Part shown: piece after piece, positions 35,258-46,585 of the stretch
Layout of the letters: each line of letters opens with the position of its first letter
Position numbering within the stretch: position 1 is the first letter of the stretch
Assembly: GCA_025449115.1 (NCBI GenBank)
Contig: JAHLKC010000183.1
Span: 1 to 63,375 of the forward strand
Source of the DNA: Chytridium lagenaria
Lineage: Eukaryota > Chytridiomycota > Chytridiomycetes > Chytridiales > Chytridiaceae
Length of the DNA: 63,375 nt
Direction: 5' to 3'
The notes under the pieces: model-generated
What the model saw: only the letters and a program-made list of their open reading frames with translations
Told to the model about the DNA's origin: nothing
Databases searched by the model: none
Translations under genes and position numbers: made by a program

Positions 35258-35790
35258 AACTGAAACTGAAACTGGAACTGTTCCTTTTTTTTTTCTCTTT
35301 TTTTTTAAAAACAATCTGATACATAACTGTTTTGTTTTTTTTGTTCGTAATATCTGATTCTTGGTTATGTGATGACGTTGACGTTGTTTTGTCTTTGTTC
35401 GTTCTTATTGAGCTTTTGTTATTGATGCCTGGAACAGCTGTAAAGAGATATGCGTCGTAAAATGCCGCGTCACTAATAACTCGTATACACGTCTCTTTGG
35501 CTTGTTGTGTCTAATTTCAAAAAGTTTGACATATTAATTTAATTTTTGCTTTGCTTTTTCGTGCTTTTTGGTGGGATGAGCCACATTATTGCCACACCAA
35601 GTACGCAATGGCAACCACCCATGCCAGCCTCTTGTGCTTTTTTTGTGCTTATCCACTTAAAAGCGTGTTTTGCTTCTTGCTGGCTGCTGCTGGGCTCTTT
35701 GTCTGCAACAGAACATTCAGAGCTGATCATACTTGAGTGATCTAGCAGTTGTAGATATTGTTATTCGCATAGTAACGACTGGCAAGGAGG
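35258..35790. other. intergenic with short hexamer repeat
   Basis: Begins with about four copies of CTGAAA at 35255-35280, overlapping the ankyrin stop codon, then T-rich sequence. No gene was recognised. The last 30 bp should be the leader of the next gene. Confidence 0.4.
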
Positions 35791-36823
35791 ATGGACAACA
35801 CCTTTGAGTATCCCTTCCCACCCAGTTACTTTAGCAGCGTTGACCATGACGACGACATGATGTTAACATCATCATCACGATCTTCGCCTCAGCCACCAAC
35901 GCACCTTCTCCACACCCTCCTGGATTCCGTTTCCCTATGGTGGACCCCACCATGACCTCTTTACCCCCGCCATACAATCAACAACGATCCTCTGACGACA
36001 CCACCAACCACATTCCCATCAAAACAGCGCCACACGTCACGCAAGGCGTGTTGGCAGGCATCATCGCCATCACACTCACCCTTGTTACCATTCTCATCCT
36101 CTTTTTCGTGTGCAACCGACGATGGGGATGGAACATGAAGACGGAACAAGGCAGGCGACAAAGGGGCCGTTTCAAACCGATGATGCGTGGGTCGCAGGTT
36201 TTTCAGATTGGGGATGTGGAAGAGGACGTTGGGAAGAAGGGGTTTGTGGCAATGATGATGAGAGGGGAAGAGGTGCTTACAAGAGTCTTTTGGATGAGGA
36301 GAGGATTAAGATGGGCGGCATGGGAGAGGAGATGACATGTTTTCGTATATGGAGATTAAGAGGGAGGTGCAGGAGCGCCTGCAGGGTGATGACTATGCGA
36401 CGAGCCGGTCGGATGGATCCATGATCCGGTCTTTGGAGTCATTGAGGACATTGTATTCTCCGTTGTCGCTCCAGCGGTGGATTATACGCCGTCACAGCTG
36501 GTTGTAGACAGGCTCAACGTCAAGCACAATCTTGCAAGCGTGGCCCCAGCTGCAGAGACAGGCAATATGGACATTAGTGTTCAGTGTGTGGATGACGGTG
36601 GTGATGGCTATGCGGCTTGGACGCGTCCGATTCGCGGGTCTGCTCGCGAGAGATTGCGGGACGTGTGATGATGGTGATGGAGGGACCGTCGTCAGAGTGT
36701 GATTGTGATATGATGCCGTTGAAGGATGTGGCGTGCTCGTCTTCACCTGCTGTTGTGGCTAGTTGGAGGTTTGGGGAGAGGGAGTCGCCAGGGATGCGAG
36801 AAGGGTCGTTGAAGAGATTGTGA
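35791..36823 (+). CDS. single-pass membrane protein of unknown function
   Basis: Starts MDNTFEYPFPPSYF. A proline-rich segment (TMTSLPPPYNQQRS, containing a PPxY motif) leads to one transmembrane helix, GVLAGIIAITLTLVTILILF, then basic NRRWGWNMKTEQGRRQRGR at the presumed cytosolic border. The remaining tail is recovered only by changing frame several times (near 35925, 36270, 36330 and 36470): DMFSYMEIKREVQERLQGD, SMIRSLESLRTLYSPLS, DYTPSQLVVDRLNVKHN and EGPSSECDCDMMPLKDV, ending at 36823. There is no known domain. The membrane helix plus a PPxY could recruit a WW-domain ubiquitin ligase (speculative). The frame changes may be sequencing indels. Confidence 0.5.
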
Positions 36824-36981
36824 GAACTTGCAGAAATGTCACTATATAAATAACAGTAAAAAAAAAAGTGAATTTGTTTTTATATATTAGTTTGTGAGAG
36901 AATATGGGGAATATAATATAAATATAATGGAATGTGAGAAGCAAGGTTAGTATTTAATTATCCGCAGTATATTTATATGTA

Positions 36982-37702
36982 CAGTGCGTGACACCAAAGA
37001 TAGGTACGAAAATTTCGACCCCAATATGCCATATCTCCTCCAGGAAGCATTTCCGACCCCAATCTTCTAAGGGGGTCTTGTGGGGGGTATGAAAACGGAC
37101 ATATTAGGGGGGCGGCAAAAAAATCTCTACTAATTGAAAAATTTTCATCTTTGATTTTCTTGATATTTTGTTAAGAAAACATATGGCTGGGAGTGCAATG
37201 GTGCTATTCGCACATCTTGTAATGCCAGCCAACGCATCATAACAACAACAAAACAAAATGTGTAACATTTTTTTTCAGAAAAAAATTTACTTTTTTTTTT
37301 CAAAAATTATTTTTGAAATTTTTATGAGATTTCTTACCGTTCAAAGATATGACGGAAAAACACTATAAAATAACATCCCACAGTGTACATTTCGTAGCAT
37401 TCCCCTCGTTCTCAGCTTCCGTTTAATACCAATATGAAAATTTTCATAATTTTATATATATATATTGGGTGGCAAATATTTCTGAAGGTCATTAATTAAA
37501 AATTTTCACAATTAATAAACTTTGAGGCTGTATAAAAGATGACCCAGACATGATAGAGAGAAAAGCTCTCAGCCATTTGATGCGGGGAAGGGAGGAGAAC
37601 AGCGTAGTAAAGAGCATTTTACACTTTATGGAAGGGTTGATAGTGCGTGTAAAGTTTGGAGCTCTTAATTATTTTCGTACCTATCTTTGGTGTCACGCAC
37701 TG
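36982..37702. mobile_element. Tc1/mariner-type MITE with 32-bp terminal inverted repeats
   Basis: A 721-bp non-coding element. The left end begins CAGTGCGTGACACCAAAG at 36982, and the exact reverse complement ends at 37702. The perfect inverted repeat is 32 bp (36982-37013 and 37671-37702). It is flanked on both sides by TA (36980-36981 and 37703-37704), the target duplication of Tc1/mariner transposases, and the CAGT terminus is also typical of that group. The interior is AT-rich with no long frame, so it must be mobilised in trans. The perfect repeats imply recent activity. The insertion is just downstream of the membrane-protein gene. Confidence 0.92.
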
Positions 37703-38256
37703 TACCTACGTATGTATTAATAATAATTAATAAAAAGATAATATGATTTATGATTACCCATTTTAGGGTTAATAGGGAATACAATGTGCTACTCTGAATC
37801 GGACACGGAACAAACTATAATTAATTATGTAATAAATAACGATCCTTGTCCTTTTGTAGAAATGAGATTTTAAATTATTAATAATTAATTAATTAATTAA
37901 TAATTGCTGAATGAATGAATGAAAGAAAGAAAAGGGAGGCTGAAGAAAGAAGAGTAAATTATAAAAGTTATTTACTTAAATATTATTTATAATATTTAAT
38001 AATAATATGTATGAAAGAATAATAGAGTTTACTATATATTCAATTACATTAATATATAAATATTCAATTATTTATTATCAATCAACAACGTCAACAGCTC
38101 TATTATTTATACTATTAGTCAATACTAACTACCCTGCCTACCTATACTTACCTACCTACCCACCACTGCCTGCTCCATCTACCATTCACTACTTACTACT
38201 TAACTTCTTACTTGAATACCACCTTCAACATCCAACTAATATACTCAAAACAAACC
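37703..38256. other. AT-rich intergenic with short tandem repeats
   Basis: Very AT-rich spacer containing (TTAA)n at about 37878-37905, then (ATGA)n and (AAAG)n runs to 37935, and repeated TACC in 38125-38165. No gene; the end is the presumed promoter and leader of the membrane protein starting at 38257. Confidence 0.5.
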
Positions 38257-38886
38257 ATGCATCAACAACAAGAGGATGCTGCTGCTGATGATGATGGATT
38301 CTTGAGGGCTGCTGCATCGCCACCATCCACTGCTTCTTCAGCTACTCTTGCATTCCCTTCTTCTTCATCACCTTTAAAGGACTCGCAACTACATCCTTCC
38401 CTGTTCCCACTTGCTGTCAACTCACTACAACATGCTCACACTGCATCCGCTGCGGAACCTTCCATCTCACTTCCATCACGGCAACAACCCTACACTTCAT
38501 CTCCCTCAAGACCTGCCGAGTACAACAAGTCACACCCAGATTCTGCCGTCGTCGATCTGGAAAAGTACCCTTCAGCTGCTGCTCCTCCCATCATCTTGAG
38601 CGACCCTGCGGCAAAAGAGGGCGGCATTCAGCTCCCCCAGTCTTCATTGTCTCGCTCTGCTGCTGCTGCTGGTACTGCTACTGGCTTTGAAAACGATAAA
38701 GGGTTCAAGGGAATCGGGAAAAGGGTGCAAAGGAACAAGAATGGGGATCCATTGACCCCCGATGAAGAGTATAACAGAAAGATCAAGATTCGGAGGGGCA
38801 TCTTTATCGCCGCCATCATCCTTGGTATCATGATTGCTGTTATAGTACCTATCGGTTGGGTATACTGGCCAAGGTAAAAAACATTG

Positions 38887-38918
<32 letters not shown>

Positions 38919-39781
38919 CTTTCTGGTGTTGTTGTTTTACTTACAAGTGACTTTTTTTCCAAAAAACACATTATACAATTTAAATAGATTCCCAGAAATC
39001 AGGGTTCTCAACTTGACATTGGCTGAAGATGGGACTGGAGCCTACGAGTTCTCTCTGCCGTCAAATGCAAGTGATAACCTCAACTACCTCGAGGCGCGCA
39101 TTCGCTTAAATATGCAAGTCAGCATTTTCAACCCGAATGCCTACGATCTTGAGCTCGAAAGGCTTGATATTAACGTAAGTTTTTATAACAATCAACCTTA
39201 TTTCTTACATCCACTCCCTGCATCCGCTCTTCTTTTTTTGAAAAATCACATTATTATTCATCAAACTCACAAAATATTGTTTGCAGGCCAACTTGAACTG
39301 CAACAAGTCCGAGATTGAGAGAGGCCGCCCTCCCTCCAGCTTTGACCTCGAGCGTTACATTGGCCCCGCACCGAAAAACACAGACGCCAGCTACGTGCCT
39401 ACCTTTGATCCTTCGATCGGCACCGGCAGTAGAGGAGGAGGCCTGACTTTTCCCTCCCGCGTCAACCTCACCTTTGCATTAAACTTTACCCTTGTCTACT
39501 CTCCCGACCGTCGCGTCGGTCTTCTCAAAGACCCTGCCTTTGCCGAGCTCCTGCAAGTCTGCGGTATCTCTAGACCTGTCCCTAGACCCGCTAGAGTGTC
39601 GTATGATGCTGTCAGCACGGTCAAGAGTCTGTCAAGGTTGGGGTACTTTCCGAGAGTCTCGAGCAGTGTGTTGATCAGGTGTCCCGCTTCTGATGAGCAG
39701 ATTGCTGGAGTCATTGATGCGGTGAATGGGCAGGGGAATCAGACTATCTATGAGATTTTGCAGACAGTGTTTGGAGGTTGA
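38257..39781 (+). CDS. LEA-2-like single-pass membrane protein
   Basis: Starts MHQQQEDAAADDDGFLRA; about 170 residues of Ser/Ala/Pro-rich cytosolic sequence, a basic border (RKIKIRRG) and one transmembrane helix (IFIAAIILGIMIAVIVPIGW). The extracytosolic part begins after intron 1 (38874-38987): IRVLNLTLAEDGTG, LEARIRLNMQVSIFNPNAYD, then after intron 2 (39175-39286) NLNCNKSEIE and SRVNLTFALNFTLVYSPD, ending YEILQTVFGG. The strand pattern with N-P-N and V-x-I-F-N-P is that of LEA-2 / water-stress-type beta domains found on fungal vacuolar or plasma-membrane proteins. Function is unknown. No frame break is seen, in contrast to many neighbours. Confidence 0.72.
38888..38918 (+). repeat. 31-nt poly-T tract in intron
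   Basis: Uninterrupted run of 31 T within intron 1 of the LEA-2-like gene, far from its 3' splice site. Long homopolymers of this type are both mutation-prone and error-prone in sequencing. Confidence 0.9.
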
Positions 39782-40983
39782 TGTGGAAGGATTGGTTTTT
39801 TTTGTCGTTTTTTTTTGACGGAAGGGTTTTATATTTGAAGGGATGTGGTTTTTTTAATCGGCCCCCCTTGATTTCTCTAGCCTGGCGTTTGTTTGAGCTT
39901 TCTCCAATTTGTACTCTGCCCTCTCGCTTTTAGGTCTTCTGGTTATTATTCATCTTTTTCTCTTCATTCGTACGTTTGGAGAAGGTTATTTTTTCAACAT
40001 TGTTCCATTCGGTTTTATTGTCTTCTTTTTTTATATCTTGGGTCAATTGACCATTTTTACTCCTTTTATTATCACAATCTTTCAAACCCGCATTCACTCG
40101 CAATAATGGTTTTATTGTTCTTCTTCATGCCATGTCTTTTTCTCCCTCTCCCTCCAACACGTACCGTCCCTCCTCCCCCTACTTTCAACTTGCGTATCTC
40201 TCTGTTCTTTGGGGGAAGAAAAAAAAGGAATAAGAATGTTGGTTATGATGAAGTATGATGGTTTGTCTTTTTTTTTTTTTTTTTTTCGTCGGGGGTTCTC
40301 GTGTTTCATCTTGTTTTTTGAACGGCTATTACCTCTTCTTTTCACCATTTTTCCCAATCCTCATCGTCATTCCCCCCCTTTTCGTCCTATCATCCTCTAC
40401 GGGGGAAAAAAAAGTCGTTTCTCTCATCATGCTCTCATATTCTTACAGTAAAATACCTCATAAAGCTTTTGTTTATGTCGTGTTTTTTTTTAAAAAAAAA
40501 TGTGGCGCGTTTTCTTAATTTGAGGGAGGGGGGATGTCGTGGGTTGGAAGGGGAGAATGGACAAGGAGGGTAAGCGGAAGGTTAAGTCACGACACCTACA
40601 AACCAACTCTACTCGGAACCACTTATGGAGGAGAAGTAAAAAAGGACTGTTCAACAACACAGATCAAGAACCCTCGCATCATGAACGCCCCCCTTGTCCA
40701 AAGGTGTAGGAGTCGTAACCTTGATTGCTTTCAGCAGTACAAGTTTTTTTCAAGGTGTTTTTTCTCGGTCCATTTTTTGAATCGTCGTGCGTGTGTACTG
40801 AAAGAAATTTAAATTTTTTTTCATAACGAAACTAAACTATCGAAAGGCCGCACATGACCCCTCTTTATTAGCATTCTCATGACACGCATGTGGAAATAAG
40901 AAGAAAGACACGTATCCCCCTCTACCCTCGTCACTGCAACCACCCGCGTCGCTGTCATTCCTAACACCTCCTGAGACAGGGCC
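39782..40983. other. intergenic, homopolymer-rich
   Basis: 1.2 kb of T-rich and A-rich sequence with many 6-18 nt homopolymers (for example 40269-40286). No gene with family resemblance was found on either strand. It includes the 3' UTR of the LEA-2-like gene. Confidence 0.4.
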
Positions 40984-41073
40984 TGCACCAAGATCTACCA
41001 AACCCCGTCTGCGGCTTCGACGACAAGACCTACTCCAACGAGTGCGTCATCTTCATCGCCAAATATAACACCA
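40984..41073 (+). pseudogene. Kazal-type inhibitor domain remnant
   Basis: The frame at 40983-41073 contains NPVCGFDDKTYSNECVIFIA, which matches the core of Kazal serine-protease-inhibitor domains (C-G-x-D-x-K-T-Y-x-N-E-C). The preceding residues ACTKIY, expected N-terminal Kazal sequence, lie in another frame, so a one-base shift separates them. No start, signal peptide or upstream cysteines can be joined, and the gene is under 100 bp here. It is likely a relic of a secreted inhibitor gene or an exon I cannot connect. Confidence 0.45.
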
Positions 41074-41234
41074 TCCCTTTCCCCCTTCCCACGACAAAAA
41101 AAAGTATAAAATCATACTGTTTTATGTACGCAACAACGAAAACAAAACAAAACACTAAAGAACACACAAACTTTGTAAAAAAAAAAGGAGGAAAAACAGA
41201 GCAGAAGAACACAAAACAACATGTCCACCAACTG

Positions 41235-43674
41235 TTACTCTGCACCAAACACTGGCCAATCCATCAAATTCCGTTCCGCCACACCCCCTTGCTGCACATA
41301 CAGACTCGACATCAACTCCTCCTCCTCAACCTCCAATGTTTCCGGTAATATAAAATCATTGATCATGGGATCTACGTGTCAAAAAAAACATGAAAGGATA
41401 TTAGCTGGCGCGAGTCTAATTACAACTAGAAAAAGTAAGGGAAGGGGGGGTTTATGTTTACCAAACGGATGCCTGACGAGCATGTCGTAGAGACTGTCGG
41501 GAAGTAATGGGATTAGACTTAATGCCATGGTGACGATGGGTTTTGCGTGAAGGTCGGGGAGGGTTCGGAGGAGTTTGATGGGACTTTACGCAGATTATTG
41601 TTGTTTTTTGTTAGGTTCAAAAAAGAAAAAGACACGTTAGATGTTTCCTCTCCATTTTTTCGTGGGAGGTGTTGTTTTCTTTTTATTTAAGGGGAAAGAA
41701 ACATACCTTGGTGAATTGATGAGTTCCTCACGGATGAGAATGAGTTGAGCAATGATACACAGGATATTGAGGTGTACACCATACGAAAGTAAGAAATCCC
41801 ATAACTTTAACACCTCCGTCAAGGGTTGCGTGCAAGCGCAGAACGTCATGACCGCTATTGTTTGAGGGTGAGCAAAAAAGGGTGTCAAGTTTTTAAAAGG
41901 AGTGGACTTACAAGGAAACGCATAAGTGATAGGATGCAAGTTTTTACTCCTCAAAGAGCGGTATAAAGCAGGGTCTGCGATTTTCATGCATTTTTCGAGA
42001 AGCTAAAAAGGGGGGGGGGAAAGGTTAGGGGAATTTGAGTGGGGGTAGAGGGTCACCTTTATGCCGCAGTGGACGCCTTCGAGAGCGGGTTGGACGTAGA
42101 GGGGACAGGTGTGGTGGATAAAGGAGGTGAAGGTGAAGTAGGCGTCGAGTTCTGGCATCACGTAGAGGAAGGGGGCTAACATGACGTTCATGCCTTGGAC
42201 GTAGGAGAATTTGAGGTTGATGAGACGGCTAGGTGGTTGATCTACACAAAAATTACAAAAAGGAGGTGTTAACTCCATGTTTCAATAAAAAAAAAGTCCC
42301 CGCGCAATAAAGAAGGTCAATTAAAAAAAAAAGGAGGAAATCATCACCTTTTGCTTTCCACACAAACGCATTCAAAACCCTCGCAATCATCCCCTCATTC
42401 ACTTTTCTCACAAACTTGACGTCCGTCGCAAGAGTTCGGAACGTGTCATTCTTGATCTTATCGTACACATCACAGGGTCCCCTCGTCACCTGCGTCACAT
42501 ACTCGAGCGCCAGAAACCCGGTATATGCCTAACAAGGCCTTCCATATTTTCCCTCGTAAAGAACATACCGTGGGCTTCGATAATGAGCTGGGCTGCATCA
42601 AAAAGGGAATGGTATTAGCTCGTAAAATAAAAGGTAGGCGGGGGTTGAAGGGGTTTTTGTTGATCTTACTTCATCTAAATCAGGGATTCCGTCCGTTAAC
42701 ACCATTTTGCGCATCTTGCGAAGAGATTCACGGAGTTCACGTTCAGTAGGATTACGACAACTTAGCAGCGTTTCGTATTGTTCCCGTAACGCTCTCCTCG
42801 CGGACGCCATCGCCGCTCTCCCCTTATTCAACGCAGGCGCAGACATGGACGGTCTCAACGACGGTGTTGAATTCGATCGAGACGCCATAGACACCACAGA
42901 GGCTCGTTCTTCGGGGGCCCGTAAAAGCGGTCCACCACCGCTCACACGACGGGTTGTGATGGAAGACGGTCGAGGGTCTGTGTCCACGCCCCACCCGCGT
43001 TTATGGAGAGACGGGACCGAGTTGGCGTGTGGGAGGGATGGAGTGGTTCGTGGTTTTCGTGGGGAGTGAGGTTTTTCGTCTGTTTCCATGTCGGTGGTTG
43101 TTGTTGGGGAGGAGGTGAAGATTGGGGGTGGACCTGTGGATGTTTTGGAGGGTTTGCGACTTGTGGGTGTGGATGGGGTGCTACCGCGGAAGAAGATGGA
43201 TTGGGAGGATGCTGGGGTGATACTTGTAGCGATTTTGGTGGGCTTGATGAGGGTTGTGGAGGAGTTCCAGGCGTTGCGGGGACGGGATGGGGAGCGGAAA
43301 TCCGTGTTGGGGCTGTTTGGCAATAAGCGGTTTATTAGCCTTATTTGAGTCTCTTTGATGCGGATGTGAAAGTCTCACCGTTGTCCTGCGGAGGGTGTTC
43401 CACCGCCTCTGGAGTCTCGTTTGGGGCTGGTTTTGCGTTTGGTTTTTCCTGTTGCGCTTGTGATGCTCATGGTGCTGTTGACGCTGCTCATCCGTGAGCG
43501 GGCGGCGGTGGCGGTGGAGGAGGATGTGAGGGGAATGGTATTGGATACTGGATGGATGGATTCCAGTAGGTCGACTTCTTCGGAGACATGTGATGGAATA
43601 TCGGGTTCTGTGATAAGGGCGGAGAGGGCGAGTGTAAAGTCGGGACTGTTTGTTTTGACCTCGGCGGACGTCAT
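41235..43674 (-). CDS. BUB2: BUB2/Cdc16 TBC-domain GTPase-activating protein
   Basis: GAP of the mitotic-exit/septation GTPase (Tem1/Spg1), acting with a Bfa1/Byr4 partner at spindle poles. The N-terminus from MTSAEVKTNSPDF is Ser/Thr/Pro-rich. The TBC domain then spans several exons: LRKMRKMVLTDGIPDLDE, YDKIKNDTFRTLATD (I-x-x-D-x-x-R arginine finger), YVQGMNVMLAPFLYVMPELD (Y-x-Q finger), YVQPALEGVHCGIK, DPALYRSLRSKNLHPITYAF, ACTQPLTEVLKLWDFLLSYG, HLNILCIIAQLILIREELI, LLRTLPDLHAKPIV. The C-terminus NLMDWPVFGAE ends at 41235. Both catalytic fingers are present. The distinctive order 'HPITYAFP' then 'ACTQPLTEVLKLWDFL' is specific to the Bub2/Cdc16 branch. The Ser-rich N-terminus is longer than usual. 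Confidence 0.85.
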
Positions 43675-45271
43675 TTTTTTGAAAGTTTGGATTTTTTGGA
43701 TGGTGGACAACTCTACATTTTTACTAGCAATCCATAAGAGGATAATATAGGCACTTTAATACGGTACAGGCTGCGGGTGCCGAAATTTGAGTAGTCTATT
43801 TGAGTCATCCCGTCCCATCCATCAAATCTTCTCCGGCAGAGTGACTTTGCCCTTGAATGGTCATAATTATTGTAGAGTATATGACTGGGCTAGGTAGGGG
43901 TACATGAACTTCATGACACCTTCAACGAAACTTTGGCCCTAGTAGCTGAGGGGATGGTGCAGTCCGAATAGGCGAGAGCGGAAGATTTGAAGAAAGCTTT
44001 ATTTGAATTTAAAGTACTTGAAAACTAAAGTGGTTTAAACAAACAAACTTTGATAAGAAATTCCTTACAAAAAGTCGTTAATTGTAGTTCGACCCCTATC
44101 GGTGGCAGCAGCTACGTGATGTCACCATATGCAACAATCAATCTTAATAAAGCACCAGCATCCTCAACGTCATCAGCGCCGTGAATAGACGACACATTCC
44201 GTCACCGACGACGTCGTATTCATCATCGATTCACCGATCCTTATAGACTGACGATAACTCCAAATGCCAAAACCATTCCTTTTGTTCCGGGTTCCTCATC
44301 TCCCTCATTTTTGGGTGGAATTTCCGGACGCTGCTATTCTGCCCGGACTTTCTAATGCCACAAGCGCCACATTGCGCGTTAATGTCCTTTTAAACAAAAC
44401 TACCTTGAGCCTGTTACCATCGTACCTCCCAACATGCGCTGACTGATCCAGTGTCACGACAACCTTCACTAAGACTTCGCAGGAGCCCTTAACGTGGCGG
44501 TGGCGTCGCTCCATTGAAGGAGGATAGGCATCGGTTCACTCATGAATACAGAGGCCGATACATTAAAATCCCGTATTTTGAAAAGCTCATTCACATTATC
44601 CCCGGTCTTAAGCAGGAGGTAGTAGAAGTATGTGTGCGATAACAAGGTGGCAGAAGAAGTATGGGATAAATTAATGCGGCGGATGTCGTTTGATTGTATG
44701 GTACAGAGGTGATGGAGTGATGGAGGGAGGGAGAAGAGGAAGGTGCGGGAGGCCAAATAACGATGTGAATGTACGTTTGTGCACAATCACTAGGCGGCAG
44801 ATGTATTTCGTACAATATAATACGGCGGCCGATATATGTTCGTACAAACTAATGTGAGAGATCTTTCATTTGAACTCAATTGCACTTCAATAAAAGTCAC
44901 AAAGTTGCTCCCTTTTTTTTATACTTGTGGCATTTTTTTATTGGCGGCGCGTCCAGTGACCTTTAATATGCGAAATGCGCTTAACCGTTTCATAACCTAT
45001 TTTTCGGGCATGGAAGCCTGAACTCCTCCTGTTGCTCCTCCTTGTCCTCATTTTCGACACGGTCCTCCAGCTAATCTCAATTTACTGACATCTCCAGGTT
45101 CATCAGATCATCTTTGTCTTCATCAGCAGTGAATTAGAATAGTTCTGTTGTATAAGAAATAAATAAATAAAATCCTTGTTTTATGTGGATTCGTACTAAG
45201 TCCTGATAAGTGTACATTATGATTTAGTGATACAAACATTCTTGACAAATACAGGACTCAACAACAAAGAA
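43675..45271. other. intergenic with one ambiguous coding-like patch
   Basis: Mostly non-coding. At 44620-44300 the minus strand reads DNVNELFKIRDFNVSASVF, then after one shift VLVKVVVTLDQSAHVGRYDG and NVALVALESPGRIAA. The plus strand at 44264-44446 also has an open frame (MPKPFLLFRVPHLPHFW). I cannot tell which, if either, is real, and no family was recognised. The remaining sequence holds nothing identifiable. Confidence 0.3.
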
Positions 45272-46514
45272 ATGAATGAGTTTGTCCATCACGGACAGAA
45301 GATATGGGAGCATCTGGACGAGCTGCATTCTAACAATCCAAAGGTAACAAATCAAAAGTAATCTGGGTGCTTTTGTTTTTTGAAGTTTGGGTTTTGTTTC
45401 TACGCTTCACCTAAAAGTTATAATCTTCTTACAGTATCACTCTTTATTTACTTTTCGCCATGGCTTCAACAGGCTTACGAAAAACTCATAGAGAATGCCA
45501 AAGAAACAGTTCAGTAAGCCCCAGCAGTCAACGCTCTTGGAGCCTGGATACTGTTTGGTGTGCTCTGCATCAAGTAACCCTCGGCTGGTGTTTATCAACA
45601 TTGCAAAATCTCTCAAGATAGCTGCGCCTCCAAAGGATGATCCATTGAATATTCCAAATGTGTTTATCAAAAGTAAGAAAACACAAGACGGATAAAGGTA
45701 GAGCATTGTTTAAGATTCCATTTAATAATACCCACATGTTTAATTAGGCGATCATGCTAGAGTTATTGATTGCATCGTGAATAATAGCGTTTTCGCTGAT
45801 TGTGAGAAAGATTCAAAGTTTAAGAGGGATATTATTGATCTGGCCCTGCAATCCGTGCAGGAAGCAGAGATAAAGGAATTACAACTAAACGGTAAAGACA
45901 ACATTTATTTATTTTCTGACTGCTTAGTCAATAACTTGCTGAAAAATCATTACAGGGTCCTATCGGCTGGGACGATTCTGGGAAGCCTTTTGACGAAGAA
46001 AAAGTCAAGGAGAAACTGGAAACAAAAAGTACATCGGATATTACTCTTGGTGGAAATGACTGGTTTCGAGATACGCTTGAGATAGATGAGTCAACGACAT
46101 TAAAGCTACCCTCAGGCAAGATTGTTGGATCCGGAGCGAACGATGAACCCGTTGTACCAGAAAAAGTCCTTATTGAGGAGATAGGAGGACTCTCACTGCA
46201 TTAACCCAGAAGAAGAACTTGTTGACCCTAACGGAAAACCGGATTGCAAGATTACGGAGACTGATGGCGAAGTTACTTATCGGATACACTTGCCCCATTT
46301 GGTATGATTTGTTAAAAAGCACTGATACTTAGACATTCTTTAGACAAGCGGAAAGGATGTTGAGGCATATGCAAAAGATGGGAGAGTGTTTGTAAATGCG
46401 GGAAAGTATGATTTTGATTTGCAAATTCCCAGCAAATATAACACAAACTCGATACACGTCAAGTTCATAAAGTCAAAAAGCATACTAAAACTAAAATTGG
46501 AAGCTTTGACATAA
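45272..46514 (+). CDS. PIH1-domain protein (dynein-arm assembly factor, PIH1D2-like)
   Basis: Adaptor for HSP90/R2TP in axonemal dynein pre-assembly (family knowledge). Seen: MNEFVHHGQKIWEHLDELH, then NNPKAYEKLIENAKETV after an intron, matching the W-x-x-L-D-x-L and P-x-x-Y-x-x-F/L-I helix of PIH1D2. The PIH domain follows: LLEPGYCLVCSASSNPRLVF, INIAKSLKIAAPPKDDPLNI, VIDCIVNNSVF, FKRDIIDLALQSVQE. The C-terminal CS-like region has GEVTYRIHLPHL, KDVEAYAKDGRVFVNAG, YDFDLQIPSKYN and a stop at 46514. One-base shifts are needed near 45512 and 46195. Its partner gene CCDC61 lies 15 kb upstream; together they imply a motile flagellum. Converges on BUD23 with a 71-bp gap. Confidence 0.75.
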
Positions 46515-46585
46515 CTTATTATATGAATTATATAAATAAACGAGTGACCGGCTTAATGTTGATGATGCAGAAGCAATAAAAAATA

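Noticed and set aside
34662..35324. Minus-strand frame of 220 codons across the ankyrin gene
   Set aside because: It is a His/Ser-rich shadow of the repetitive ankyrin codons and crosses its introns.
42598..43326. Plus-strand Gly/Trp-rich frames opposite BUB2
   Set aside because: They are antisense to the Ser/Pro/Thr-rich BUB2 N-terminus; the minus strand joins cleanly to the TBC domain.
43930..44000. tRNA-like stretch with GGGGATGGTGCAGTCCG
   Set aside because: No cloverleaf with consistent acceptor, anticodon and T-arm pairing could be drawn.
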